Assembly: GCA_036250225.1 (NCBI GenBank) | Contig: JAPZLL010000028.1 | Location: forward strand, 124,001 to 188,000 | Length of the DNA: 64,000 nucleotides | Direction of reading: 5' to 3' | DNA from: Cercophora sp. LCS_1 | Lineage: Eukaryota; Ascomycota; Sordariomycetes; Sordariales; Lasiosphaeriaceae | Shown here: one piece after another, positions 33,184 to 45,974 of the stretch | Position numbering within the stretch: the stretch's first letter is position 1 | Layout of the letters: each line of letters opens with the position of its first letter | Notes under the pieces: generated by a model | Told to the model about the DNA's origin: nothing | The model's input: the letters and a program-made list of their open reading frames with translations, nothing else | The model's database searches: none | Made by a program: the position numbers and the translations under genes

Positions 33184-33847
33184 ATGAAGCTCCTCCTCCT
33201 TTTCCCTCTTCTCCACCTTGCTCTTTCCTCCCCAACCTCCGTCTCAGTGTCTACAACCCCCATTTCTGACTTGCCAATCACAGAAATGACGTGGACCGGC
33301 CCTCTCTCCCCAAACAGCACGACCACCACCACTCTCCACGGCACCGCCGAATCCATCTACCACCAAATCCTAGCCCTTAACCCGTCCTACGACCTGCTCT
33401 CCTTCCCCGACAACGACCCCGCCACCTTGAGCACCCCAAGCCTCCACCGCCGTGACGGCCAGGTACGATACCATCTTCTTCCCAGACAGTACAGAAACAA
33501 GCTAACCAGACAATCGCAAGGTGATATGCTCCTACATCAACACCATCAAATACTGGGGAAACGAATGCGGTGAAGGCTACGGCTACCTGCGCAACCTAGG
33601 GGGCGGCAACGCCCTGTGCACGACACCGGCACACTCGTGCGCGCGTGTGAGCTGCTCGTGGGGATGTGGCATGTTTCTCTGCAGCAAGGTGAACCAAGAA
33701 ATCCGCGTGCTGTGCCGCGATGTGGCTGCTGATATGTACCGCATCTACATGGACTGCAGGGACTTTGATGCCAAGGATAACGTGATTGCGGCGGGGCGAA
33801 TCGAGTTTGCGGGACACACGACGAGGTTGGAGGCGCAGAGGTGTTAG
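33184..33847 (+). CDS. Small secreted cysteine-rich protein with Kex2-type propeptide
   Basis: Two exons, 33184-33462 and 33521-33847, split by a 58-nt GTACGA..CAAG intron with GCTAACC, give 201 residues. A signal peptide covers residues 1-16 (MKLLLLFPLLHLALSS). A Thr/Ser-rich prosegment follows and ends with dibasic HRRDGQ (Arg89-Arg90), a plausible Kex2 site. The roughly 110-residue mature part contains ten Cys, with blocks IKYWGNECGEGYGYLRN, HSCARVSCSWGCGMFLCS and MDCRDFDAKDNVI. The RVSCSW/xxLC arrangement recurs in secreted fungal proteins of unknown role. Expression outside the cell is likely. A role in interaction with other organisms is possible but unsupported by the sequence alone. 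The start has CACC before ATG and a C/A-rich leader. Confidence 0.83.
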
Positions 33848-34646
33848 ATTTAGGAGTGTTGTTGACAAAGGGAGGTGTTACTTGGCTGAAATGGGGTTTT
33901 CAACAAGTCGTCATGACACCTCTGCCTTGCTTCCGCTTTTCTTGTCGTTTGCATGCATCAACCTCACGTATGCATCTTTCTCAAGCAGACTCTACAACTC
34001 CATGTACCTAGCCAGCCACAAGAAGGACGGCGTCAGACTCCGCAGGCTCGACGTCAACTTCAACACAATTTGCCATAAACCTGCACCAGTTGGACAACCT
34101 CAACGAGTTCAAGCGGGCCGAGGCTCGATTAGGGGATGTGACTTCTTGGTAGCTGCGTGGAAGGTGGTTAAGATATCTCAGGTAGCCTAGCTTGAACGTA
34201 CAAAAGTCGTTTGTTTACACATTGATCCTCTGTCCATGCTCTCTAGGTTTCCGTCCACTTGATTCGAGACATAAATCGAACAAGCCATAACAGACAAAAT
34301 CAAACTAGGCAGATGGAGTTTGGGGGCTAATTAGCTCTACCTGCGTTTTTTTACCAGGGCCGCGAGACCACAGCACATATCTGATAAAAGTTAAAACCTT
34401 ACACGCAAAATACACATGAGAGAAAACTGACGTAAGAAGAAACTTTGAAAATTAAAGCAAGAGCCATTTTCATGCCGACGACGAGCCGGTGTAAAGTTTG
34501 CCTCGTCATGATAAGTACCCGATAGCCGCGATGATCCTTTACTCAACGTACCAAACCCACAAAACTCCATCGACCCACACACACACACGTCAACTCACAA
34601 CCGCAGACACCCAATTTTCAAAAACACACACGCATTCTTCTTCAAA

Positions 34647-35414
34647 ATGGACGACCCCTTTACAAGACCAACTTTCGACCCCTCCTCCAGATCCTCCATC
34701 CCCTCCCAAGCCATAACCCAACTCCTCCAATGTCCCTGTCGCCCCAAATTCAGAACCAGCTCTCGCCCGGATACACACTGCTTCCGCTGCAAACTCCTCC
34801 AAAGCGTAATTTCAGGCCGGCGCTTGGTTAACGAAACAACACAACCGAAATGGATATCCATGCTCGAGAGAGCTTCATTCGCTGGCGGTGGATACCGGCA
34901 AGTTTCAGGGAATTCACCTCTTCTGCGAAGTGTCGAGAATCGGGGTGTTGAAGACCGAGGAGAATGTCTCCCGCTTGTTCTACTACCCGCCCTTCCAGTG
35001 TTTGCCACTGCGGTTCCAACTGCGGTCCTTCCGGCAGTACCTAGTACCACAGGAAAAGAGTCCAAAAAGAACAATATCGAGACGGGAGACACGGGCTCAA
35101 GCATCGAGTCCGGTGACACACTCAACAAAGGTCACGAAACTTCTGGGGAGGATTCAGAGACAAGACATGGATGCAACAAGGAAATTGACGGGCCAGACTT
35201 GGCTGCCTTGAGCGAACAGTCGACCGAGTATCGACACCTAAGCGACGAGGCGATACCATTCACCTCGCCTGCGTTGCGGCTCGTATTACAGCGAAGTGTC
35301 CAAGGGTTGGAAACGTCCCTATTAGACGCCGTGCGGGTTGCGCATGGGCAGTCACGCGCAAAAGGGACAATTCACGCCGTCGGTGTCTGGGCTTGCGATG
35401 CTCCCTCTGCGTAG
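34647..35414 (+). CDS. Hypothetical protein, weak zinc-binding-like N-terminus
   Basis: An intronless frame of 255 codons. The start (CTTCAAAATGGACGACC) is behind a C/A-rich leader containing a CA repeat at about 34575-34590, which is typical for a fungal 5' leader. The N-terminus has QCPCRPKFRTSS then THCFRCKLLQ, a C-x-C...C-x2-C pattern that could bind a metal. The rest is Ser/Thr/Glu-rich without a domain, ending LLDAVRVAHGQSRAKG. Competing frames exist on both strands in the last two thirds, so the real exon structure may differ. Confidence 0.42.
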   Translation: MDDPFTRPTFDPSSRSSIPSQAITQLLQCPCRPKFRTSSRPDTHCFRCKLLQSVISGRRLVNETTQPKWISMLERASFAGGGYRQVSGNSPLLRSVENRGVEDRGECLPLVLLPALPVFATAVPTAVLPAVPSTTGKESKKNNIETGDTGSSIESGDTLNKGHETSGEDSETRHGCNKEIDGPDLAALSEQSTEYRHLSDEAIPFTSPALRLVLQRSVQGLETSLLDAVRVAHGQSRAKGTIHAVGVWACDAPSA

Positions 35415-35821
35415 CTTCGGCTTTGGTGGTGGGTTTAACGGTAGGGAGAGAGATGGTTAGGGGGGAGCTGAATAGGCAGCACGACTTGGGACTTTCCATT
35501 GCTGGGCTGACTGAGACATATGAAACAACGGCTTCATTCTGTAACGGGAAAACTTGGATGGTGAATTCGCTCCTCCAATAAAATCATGTACCGGTCCATT
35601 GCCAATCAATACCGAAGCCAAACAGTGAAACGCACAACAGCCACCCTCCAACGGTTCAGATAGTGCCCCTCCAACCGATACCAAGGGAGCCACTAGAAAT
35701 GACCCAAGACACAACATGTTATTCCAAAGTGCCGTGAACATCGACCAACAGAAGGACTCCAAGGTTCGCAGGAAAGACCAAGACCTCAAAAGAATAATGT
35801 CCGGAAACAAGACCAAACCTC

Positions 35822-37675
35822 TCATCGCCGCTTCAGGACCTCAACCACCGTTACCAACCGCTTCTCTTCCGCCTTCTCAATGACTTCATCAAGAACACCC
35901 TTCTCTCGATACACACGGACCATGGCTTCACCGATAATGTCAACATCGTAGTTGCAAGTAATGTCCCACCATTCATCATCGTTTGGGGGCGTCAATCTCA
36001 GATTCCTCTCGGCCAGCTTGACCATGTACTTGACTTCGCGCGTTTTCACGCGTGGGTCCTCTCGCAGCAGCAACTCCACCAGACCGCGATGTGCCTTGTT
36101 TGCTGCGTACTTCAATGCCGTGTAACACAGATTGTCCTTAGTGTCGAGAGGGGCGCGGTATTTGAGAAACAACTTGACCGTCTTGGTAAACCCCTTCTCG
36201 GCCGCTGCCATGAGGGGTGTGACGCCCGCTGTGTCGGCCTGGTTCAAGCTGGCGAGGAGCTGGAGCGGGCGCTCGAGGGAGTCGTATCCATACAGCGCGT
36301 TGATGACATCCATCGTTTGCTCGTCCGTGTGCTCGTCCGGGTGAGCAATTTGCCAGCCGGGCGTGAGATGGGGCAATCTACCACCGCCTGATAGCAACCG
36401 GTCTTGGCTACACACTGCGAAGAAGAGAATGGACCGATACGTCTCCGTCATCGAGTCTAGGCAAGCTCCTCTGCTCTTGAGAAGCGTCACCAAGCGCACA
36501 TTCCGGCGGAAGGCGGCATAGTGTAGCGGTGTGACGCCACCAAGGGCAGCGTCGTTGGGGCCTGCCTTGTTACTATCAAGAAGCCGACGTACTTCGTCAA
36601 TGTTTCCGTCTAGCACGGCGGCGTGCAATGGCATGTCAAGCCCCGGGTCAACCGAAGTGCTACCCATGATGGCATAGCCAGGCACCAGAGGCGCCGAGCT
36701 TTCGCCCTCGAGACCGTGTCCGTAATAAGGTGGCCCCACGGGGTTCCCCAGGGGCAGGTCCTCCGGCGACTGGCCAGTATACAGAACCTGGGTGGGAGAT
36801 CCACGATCCCAGGACCCAGGCCTCAGGGGCGACTGTTGGAAGTTGTTTTGAAGGATGTGCTCGAAGCTTGATGGAAAGAAGGGGTCAAAATGAGTAACAC
36901 CAGCGCCTTGGAATGGACTCGCGGGCGTTGCGCCAAAATGGTCCTCGAGAGGAGGGGCAGGAGGCGACAACAAAGCGGTCATGGGGCCTTGCCAGAGAGT
37001 GGGCGATGATGGAGCCGAGTACGCCCAGTCGGAGCCCTGGGTTGGGGAAGGGAGCCGGCCGGGAGTTTTCGACGACGTGGAGGACTGCGTGTCCAGCTTC
37101 GCAACCAGCGCCGTGTTGTCCGGGTAATCGGCAGGGAGTGTGCGAACGGGCGTGCTGCAGCGGACGCCGGGAGGTATCGGCACTGGTCGGCAAGCGTGAG
37201 CTCTATCTACATTGGAGGGGTTCGAGAGTTACATTGTTGGTCTATGAGTGACTTATCATTGATCTTCTTTCGGCGGGCGAATCGGTTCAGTCGATCAGGC
37301 GGGACCTCCATTCCATGTCGCGTGAAATGGGTATCCTTTCCTTCCAGGTGACGGCGTCGCGCGCGTATGCATAGCATAGCGCGCATGTCCTGGGCCGAGA
37401 TATTTTTGGCGAGTCCCCAAGCCTTGAGCTGTCGCTTGTACTGGCGTTGACTAGAACGTAGATTAGACATGAACAAAGGAAATAGCGGGGACAAGGACTG
37501 ACGTCGCCTCGAATCCATGCTCTCGTCTCATGGTCTCCATGACCACCTCCAAGTCCTTGTCCTGAGTCCAGTAGAGCTCGGTGATCACCGTTCTGTGAGG
37601 CGTCCAGTTCGGAGGAGGAGCAGGCGGCGAAGGTATCGAAAGCCGGGCGGACAACCTAGTCGAGTTGGAAGGCAT
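35822..37675 (-). CDS. Clr5-domain ankyrin repeat protein
   Basis: Three exons, 37675-37503, 37450-37233 and 37182-35822, give 583 residues; introns are 52 and 50 nt. The Clr5 domain is rebuilt across intron 1: WTPHRTVITELYWTQDKDLE, MRREHGFEATQRQYKRQLKA and WGLAKNISAQDMRAML. This matches the fungal Clr5 consensus (W..h...I..LY...TL.EV...M...HGF.AT.RQYK..LKKWG..KN). A Pro/Ser-rich linker follows, then ankyrin repeats in the last 280 residues (DMPLHAAVLDGNIDEVRRLL, GGVTPLHYAAFRRN, GVTPLMAAAEKGFTKTVKLF, CYTALKYAANKAHRGLVELL). Such proteins are common in filamentous fungi; Clr5 was named from a fission yeast silencing factor. A regulatory or protein-interaction role is likely. Confidence 0.9.
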
Positions 37676-40525
37676 GGTCGACAGCGAGACTCCTAGATTT
37701 GGGAAAAATCCGAGTCCAGATCCCTTGCTGGCAGCCCAACTCGGCAAAGTAAAACCCACAACATAAAGCAAGCGATAACGCGTGGAAAGAGCGACATGTC
37801 GAAAAGCCGGCGATATATGTGTTGGCGCGAGACGAGCCTCCAATTCTGTTCGGAATGCAGCCTCAGAAAAGAACAAGGGCTCTTCGTCTGAGGGCCGCTC
37901 CGGAAGACATCCGGGCGCCAGCACACTGGAACGGCAGGGGCTTCCATTCGAGCTTGTGCCGAGTCCAAGCCACTGAGCAACCGAAGTGATCGCCGCCAGC
38001 GCCAGGCCTACAAGACAAGCATAGATGTCGAGCAGTCACGCATCGCATCATGGGACGATTGCCCGGTAACGAAACCCGAGAGGCGACGGTGCCCATCCGC
38101 CGGTTCCGCGACGCTAGGTGTGGTTTGCTTGCGCATGCCGCCAGGGCCGGGGAACGGGAAGGGAGCCTGGAGGTGGAGACGGTGAGGGAGAGGGCGTGAA
38201 TTGCTGGCCGCTGCCAGGTGAACGGCCGCAAAAGCGGCCAGCACACGTGGGGGCAGGCGTCCGCAGAGGGTGCACGGCTCGACCCAAGTCGCCGGGGAAG
38301 AGCTCGAGCGGTCCGGTTGGCGGCAGCTCACAAACTGCAAGTGATATATGACGAGGAGAGCGTCCTCGAGAGCCTGCCGGAATTTCAGGGCTGCCACGCC
38401 ATTCTATGGCCCTGTCCCGACACCATATCGACCCCGCTCAGGTAGGTGACACAAGAGTCGGGATACTGTGAAGATCAGCAGAATTTGGAGGCCCGAGAGA
38501 GCGGTGGGCTGTCTGGCTCGCCGGTCTGCCTCACCGCTTGGAGTGTTGCGGTGCTTTTGCTGGCAAAGGTTCTGTCGGTGGTCCGAATAGGCTGGTTGGA
38601 GCCGGGGCTCGGGGGATGAGGCTGAGTTTAGCAGACATGTGAGTGACCGAGAAGTCGTGCAGTTGGCCGGGGACCTTCCGGGACGCTCCCTAGCGCAGGT
38701 GGTTGGCCAATGGCCTCGAAACGCGCAATCAGCCCCGCCTGTTCCCCGTGCCAAAATGACGACAAAAGTCCCCATCGCGACACATCGTCTGTCTGATCCG
38801 ACCGACCGGAAAATGGAAGAGTGGATGCGGACACAGGGGGGAGCCATCTCATTGCTGAGGAACGTCCATCGTCCCAGCGTCCTTCACCCAACCCAGAAGG
38901 AAGTCGCAGTTGTGAGCCGCGCTCCATGGCGGGGTCCCGCCCCACACATGGTAAACACCGACACACACACACACAATTGACTGGAACATGCCAGCTGAAA
39001 AATCTGAACACGTTCATATTATTGGAAAGACGTACAGTATTCTGAACGGGCGGGGTGCTAAAGTGCTGGATTGTGAGGGCCGACGCGACAGGGTTGGGAC
39101 GCCAGTCTCTGGGTGCTCACACTCAGCCAGGTTCACTTTCCTTCACATTGCCCCACCGAGCGCCGGCGCCTCCCGTCAACAGCGTCCGGTTCCGTCTTGC
39201 GCAGCGAGGACACACCGCTCATCACATTCTCCGACAGACGGTTTCTTTTCTGGCCCGCGAGACAGCTCCAAGGTCCTGGAATACGTAGCAAGCCTGGCAA
39301 TTGATGGCCGTCCCAGAAGCACGACAAGTGCCGAGTGAGACGCCGTTCGGAACAAGCATTTCCATGGTTTGATGAGACGATGAGGAAGCAGCAGCCCAAC
39401 AGGGCGACCAAGAACCAGGCCAATCTGTCGACCCAGTTTGACATCTTCCTCTGGTAGCGTAGCCACGCAGCGTCCCGGTCCTCCCAGCCCTATCGGATAG
39501 CATCACCCCTCTCCGCCTTTTCCCACGAGCAGAAGGTCGACCAGGTAGGGATATTCCTCATCATACCTCGCCACAGCTCGTCATTGGATGCTCCCGCTTC
39601 CAGTCTCGGCGTCCTCGAAGAAGGCGGAGTGGGCTCCGGAGTCCCGAACCCACATCCCAGCTCCAGCTTTCCTTCCAGATCCCTTACATATCTACCCTAT
39701 CCCGGGGGAAAAAGTACATGTCCAACAGTCCAAAACTTGTTTGCTGTGTCAGCGGCTTGCAAGGGCTCGCCGGAATTCCATCCCAAGTTCCCCGGCCCCG
39801 CAAGCCCCGGAGGCGGAAGGCGGCAGGTGAGCCGCGCCCAGCGGCCAGGACCCCGCCCATGCACCCCACGCATGGCGCAAGGCAACTCGGCCGTTACCCG
39901 CCGTTGGACCAAACATAGGACCACACGCAGCTTAACGGATACAAATTCCAAAAAGTCGGAGGTAGGTTGGCGAGCGTTCATCAAGCCCGTCAAATCATCA
40001 ACGTCGACAACTCACCGCTCCATTGCTTATCAGCTATATACAAGGGGAATTTTTATCCCTCAACCCCTTTTCGCTCACCGCCGTAGCCCAATCTCGCTGA
40101 CATGTCCCTTCCATTGAACGTGTTTTTGCCAACCCAACGATTACGAGGCAGCCCGAAGCCTCCTCAAACCCATCAACATTAGGAGTGGACGGCGAATGAA
40201 AGCCATTGTCTCATGCCACCTCATTCCATGCAAGATACAAGCAACCGTTCCACCCATGGTATACCCCAAATAAGAGAGAAAACATGTGAATAAGACCAAC
40301 AAAATAAGGGGTGTGTCCACCAGTTGTCGAATGCCCATTTTCTCCAAACGCGCCATACTGATGAGTAATTAAACCTAAAAAAAAAAAAAAGGAGAGAAAA
40401 AAGGCGCAGACAAGCGTGATCCGCTGCCCCAAAACAGAACCAGGTACAAGAAATGTAAAGGATTAGCGTAGCTGGTACTGCGCGCTCAGAGGTGAGAAGA
40501 GAAGAAAGAATGCGGAAACGGGAGC
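37676..40525. other. Gene-poor spacer
   Basis: No gene supported. It holds the presumed promoter of the Clr5-ankyrin gene (37.7-38.4 kb), a (CA)8 run at about 38960-38978 and a 15-base A-run at about 40378-40392 near the 3' side of the Crh gene. Open frames of up to 177 codons (39584-40117) have no recognisable content. Confidence 0.5.
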
Positions 40526-42001
40526 TCAGAGTAGGAGCAGCCCGGCGATGCCGATAATGACAGCTAGGGCGCTGGCGCCGAGAGTCCGGTCAGCACCGCG
40601 GGTCCCAGCGCTGTTCCCGTTCAGCTGATTGCAGTTCTGCGCAAATCCGGTTGTCGAGCATCCAGGAGCGCTCCCGGTACCACTACCACCGCCGCCGCCA
40701 TTAGCGCCACCGGGGTTTTGACCGGCCGGAACGCCTCCGCCAGGCACCGAGTAGACCGTTCCCGAAGCGCCGGCGCCTGAGGACGTGCTGTCCTCCTTGT
40801 CCATGTCTGTTCCCGTTCCACTCAGGCTCTTCAGTTTCGTCGGCCGATCGCTGTCCACGACGGTGTTGTTGGTCGCCGAAATGTCGTTGTAATAATACGA
40901 CTTCTTCTTGTTGGTGCCGGGGCCGTTGGGCGCATTGTAGCACTCGATCGTGATATCACCGAATGTCGCATAGTAGTAGCCGTGCGTCTTGATGTCCTCG
41001 CCATTCCAGTCAATCACACCGCCGGCCCAGTCGATGGTGCCCTTAGCGTTGGTCTCGAGACCGCCGGGCCAGATGGAGAGCTGCACGCGGGAGGGTGTCT
41101 GCGGGAAGTTCCACTGGTTCGCCGTCGCGTTCCACGTCTCGGATCGCTTCTTGGTGCGCCCGACCTTGCCGTCAACAAGCCACGAGATCTCGTCGGGTGT
41201 CCACCTGATCTCATACTCGTGCCAATTGTCGAACGAGTTGGAGGACAAGCTGATGTTGCCGGAATTGTCGTCTGAGACATGTGGCGTTAGCTGAGAAAAG
41301 AGGCGTAGCTGAAACTCCAGCGATAAAAACACTTACAGTTGGGGATTCCCTGGAAATAGTAGTTGGTCTGCACCGTGTTCAAATCGACACCAACCCATTC
41401 AAAATCAATCTCGTCCTTGACGTCGCCAAAAAGGATAAACGCCGTCACGACACCGCGGCCCCGAGCAGTCTTGATCTTGGCTTTGACAGTGCCGTACCAC
41501 ATGTACGTCGTCGATGCCATCACGGTGCCCACCGACTTAGGCGGCATGGTAAGCAGCATGTTTCCATCGTACGCGATCGGCTCTCCCTGTCCAACCCAAT
41601 CCGCATCTTTGGGGTCGCCCAAATACTTATAAATGCTCTGGTAGCGGTCGAGCGAGCCCATTTTGTACGTCTTGTCCTGGCACACGGGCGCTGGCACACA
41701 CGAGTCGAGCGAAAACGACATGCGGGGGTCGCAGCCTCCGAGACAGAACGCACCGACACCGCACTGGTTGTACTCTGCAATGCGAGTTCCCGAATGTTAG
41801 CAGCCTGTCGCACATACGCCAAAAAGGAATGCTGTTGTGCAACCTTGCTGTCAAAACCAGCTTGCAGGGTCGGCCCAACTTACGAGAGCAGCACGGCGCC
41901 TCCTCAGGACACTTCTTCTCGAGCGAGCATGATGGCGGCTCTGCCAGGACGCTGGTGGCGCCGAGCAAGGCAATGCCCAGCGGCAACAAGGATCGGACCA
42001 T
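40526..42001 (-). CDS. Crh-family GH16 transglycosylase, GPI-anchored cell-wall protein
   Basis: Three exons, 42001-41884, 41774-41337 and 41271-40526, give 433 residues; both donors are GTAAGT. Crh enzymes transfer chitin chains onto beta-1,6- or beta-1,3-glucan, cross-linking the wall. A signal peptide covers residues 1-20 (LGIALLGATSVLA). A Cys-rich, chitin-binding-like region follows (CSLEKKCPEEAPCCSQYNQC, then GVGAFCLGGCDP). The GH16 active site DEIDFEW lies at 160-166, with Glu161 as expected nucleophile and Glu165 as acid/base. WEVND-like aromatic loops are represented by NNYYFQG/YEIRWTPDEISWLVDG. The C-terminus is Ser/Gly-rich and ends in a hydrophobic GPI signal (LGASALAVIIGIAGLLLL). 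Acts at the plasma membrane and wall. Confidence 0.93.
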
Positions 42002-45000
42002 TGTGGCCTCGGTAATGTGGAGTTCGGGTATGCGTGTCTAAGACCTGCGTCGACGGCGAGCTTGGGGAGGGACGTCGTCGAGTATTTGAGGGGGGTGACG
42101 CGGACACGCAAAGGATGGACGTCGTCAAGTCTGGGCACGACGAATCCGGTTTGATTCACCTTCCCAGGTCGGGACTTCCTGGATGCCGGCGTTTATGCGC
42201 GGCGGCGCGACGACCAAAGGTGCTGAGAGAACAGCCCACTCGGCAAAATGGAATGCGTTCCAGCCGGACCCTGTGTAGATCAGCTGGGCAGTGTTCGAGA
42301 TGCTTTCGGCGACGAGCGGTCAAGCGACGGACGGGAGCGGTAGGATGGGTGGGTGCCCGAGTGTTCTCGTGGATAGTGAATGTTGCGTGGGACGAAAATG
42401 GAGCTCTCCTATTTCGAAATTCGAGCGAATGCGGCGAAGGTAAAATGAAGCGATCGACAGAGCCTTCCCGGGAGAGAAGTGCAGAAATTTCAACGAGAGG
42501 AGGGCGTATTATACGAATACCCGGTGGGGAAAGGAACGAGAGCTGGCCTTCGCTGGAAAGCTTGCTCAAGGAGATCCCAACCGCGAAAGAAGATGGTGGT
42601 GGGAAAGGAGATGGGATGGAAGGAGCACACGAGAGGGAAATAGAAGCGGGACTCTCCTATCCTAGCGGATGGCCTGATGGAACCTTACCAAAGCCCCAGG
42701 CTAGAACCGCGCTAAACCGTCTTGAAGTCGTGGACTTCCATGCAGCACAGACGAGATGGATGGACAGCGGAGAAGACACGGCTGAGCAACTGACATGAAC
42801 AACCCTGCAGAACGACGGATGCGCGAGCGTTGCTCGTGACGGGCGAGGAAGGGTGGTACTGAACAACGGCCTGACCAGCGCGTATCGCCCCTCGCCGACC
42901 AAACCCAACGATACACCGTCGTTGCAACACCCTCTATCCTTCTCAAACCCGCTGGCGTCGTCAAAGCCCGGCGTGATGGACCGCTGGCAACACAACACAC
43001 CTTAAATCCTGCCGCGTGCCGCCGCATGCGGCTTTCCAATTCATCTTGAGTGTTTGCGAAGTGCCAAGGAGGCCAGGTGGGTTTGGGCACTTCCCCGGAT
43101 TGGCCAGGTTCTGGAGGGGTTGTGGCTTGCCGACCGTTCGCAATCGAGATGACGCCACCGCAAATCAGGGATCTGGCAGGCGCGATTTTCCTGCTTCTTC
43201 CCCAGTTTTTTTCCGCTGACCAGCCCCACGTGCCCAGGCCAGCTTTTTTTACGCAACGTCAAGAAACAATTCAATTCAATTCTTGCTCGTGTTCGCGATC
43301 GGCTGGCTGGTGTCTCATATGGGTCAATTGCCGGGCATAAACGGCCAAGCATTACCATCGAATCGCAGCCAAGCTTTTTCGTTTTCTCATGCAATGCTGA
43401 TGTTGCGCCAGGGTTTTCGCTTCCTCCATTCGTTTCGTTCTCGAAGTGGTTTCCGTGTTCGTGAAGGATTCGCCGCGGGAATGTGTGTGTGTGTGTGTGT
43501 GTGTTCGTATCCCACGCCGCACGCAGGCGTCAACAATGGCTAGAATTTCCGGGTAACTCGTTTCTCAGAAAAGTCATCAGATGCGCACAAGTCGAAAAGC
43601 CCGAGATGAGAGCTGTCAAACGTTTGAAGATCGGGAGCATTTGCGGAACATCGTCCATCTATTTGTCGCGCCGTGTCTCTTGGCGTTTCCACACCAAAGC
43701 CGCACAGACATAGAGGCACTGCGCGGAGAGCATCGCGACAGCTGGAGCCGACTGGCGCGGCCCGACTCGGAGTCAACCATGATGTTGACGACCCCTTTTC
43801 GGGTTGCTTGCCTCAATCTTCCATCGATGAGGAGACAACTACCCCTCAATGTCAAGGAATTGAGAATAGCTCTTCGATTCCCAGGACCCTGCATATCCCC
43901 AGCTGTCCCGAATTGGGGCTATCTGCGCAGAATGACGCAAAGCGTCAGCCGATCTGGTCTGAGACACGGCCGCTTCCGCTTGCCCTCCAGTCGGATTCGC
44001 CCAAGCAAATACCAAAAACAAGACTTGTCAATCCCCAACACCATAACCCCTCATCTATCGATATCCTATCGTCAACGCCAATGAATAAGCCCGTTCCTTG
44101 ATAATAAATACAACTACCACGTGACGCGCCCCGAGGATTCTTGAGTATCCCCAACTCGGCTCAGCCTCCGTGGAAACGTCATTTACGTGTGCTACGTCTA
44201 TTTTCGTCAGGGTGATCCGTTGGCGCGACATGTTGCATGGTATCAACCATTCGCCCCGGTCCCGTTCAACTCCACGTAAACGCAAGCTCGCTCACAAAAG
44301 AAAGAGGCACATAATAAGGACATGCCTTTATCCCGCAAACAAAACAAACAAAAGGAGCCGATGGGCCTCTCGTTCTGCAAACCACATGGCCAAACGCCAG
44401 ATGCATCAAACACCCCTCATCCACCCACAAACGTAGCTCGGACGCTTGTTTAGGTCACACAAGGCAGCTTCTCGCCATCTTGCTCACTTTTTTTGTGCAT
44501 CATCGGTGGCCAACTTCAATATGGACCAGCTACCACCACATACAACGTGATGTAGATCAACACCAACCTAACAAAGACAACAAACCAGGCAAAACATCAC
44601 CAACTCCGCAGGCAAACTCAATATCCTCCAAGTCCTTCATGCTCCACAAACACCACGTGCATACACGTACCTTACCTTACCACCCGCTTCAGCTGCTCCA
44701 GAAACTTCAAAACCAACGAAGCTAACCGCCTCAAAATAGCAGAGGACGGACAGTCAAGTCCAAAGTCTACTTGCGTTTCCCAATATTCCTCTGATACCTG
44801 CACCCACCACAACCAAAAGGTACCATAACTCAAAAGGTATTGGACTACTGGCATCCAACCACCTGACAAGCATATTCCCAACCCAGCAACGAGGGGGTGC
44901 TCAACTTGAAGGTCGAGCAAAATCCAAACAGATTTAAGATGACAGCCTAAGTACGTATCCTATCCCACATGGAATAGCAATAGGATGGCCACAATACGCA

Positions 45001-45974
45001 GACAAGCATCGGTCGACTGTACGGAAACTGTCTGAAAGCCTTGTAGGTATCCGTCAGACACTCATCGTCCCACCACTAATCGATCGAACGGCTGTATCCA
45101 CTCACCTACTAACAAGGATGGTATCGAACAGCCAGGTGGGAGCCAGGTGGGGGCCCCGGAATACCACGCACGCCCAACACTTGCGAAACATATCACACTC
45201 AGCGGTCACTCAATACTAAGTCATCGCAACTGGTTCAAAGTGCCCACGCCCAGTCAGATTGCCTCCAAGCCTACTAGCTAGAAAAGAGACAGCACAGCCC
45301 ATGAAACCCATTCCATATGGCCCTTCCCATCAAAACCAAGACCAGCGGGGCGTCCCCTCTAGCAAGAGTACCATACCCTTGCACCTATCATCACAAACCA
45401 ATCCCCAGCCAAACCCAACAAGAGACCGTAGCCACGGTGAGCAACCATCCCTACCATCTCCAAGCCAAACCCAGACAAGTCCAACATTGACCACCGGCAG
45501 ATCGTCAACCTTGTACCTGAGATCTAGCTCTTCGATATCACGGCCCAAACAAAACCATCCATGTAATGGGAGAGAAAGGTAAAAGTGAAACCACAAAAGG
45601 CCCAAGGGCAATGGAAACACAGCCAGCTCAGCCGCCGGCAAAGAAAGCCCCGGACACCACGGATTAAATGACCTCAAGGAAATCCAAATCGTCAGGTACA
45701 GTGTAGCTGTATTTTTCTGCGCCAGGCGCCTCTCCGGGAATCTGTGAGTGCTGAAAAAAGTCCTCGCTCAAACACCTCCGAGGCACGGGAACGGGGGGTT
45801 GGGCTCCAACCGAAGAAAAAAAGCACAAAAATGGGCAGCCGCATAGACCGCCCAAACGCTCGAAAGACGCATCCCAATGCCGAAGAGAGGGCGGTCGATG
45901 TAGGTGGTTTGTTTTGTGATGAGACGATGAACCGTCGTCGAGCGAGCTGACAGACAGCTCTGAGATGGCGCTTA
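42002..45974. other. Intergenic region between Crh and SANT genes
   Basis: No gene supported. The Crh promoter side (42.0-43.0 kb) has a frame of 254 codons on the plus strand, with no domain. A (TG)11 microsatellite lies at about 43482-43504. From 44.5 to 45.7 kb the plus strand is rich in A and C, so the minus strand is T/G-rich, in keeping with 3' flank of the minus-strand SANT gene. Confidence 0.5.

Noticed and set aside
42034..42798. 254-codon frame upstream of the Crh gene
   Set aside because: Lies in the divergent promoter region, no domain or signal; probably chance.
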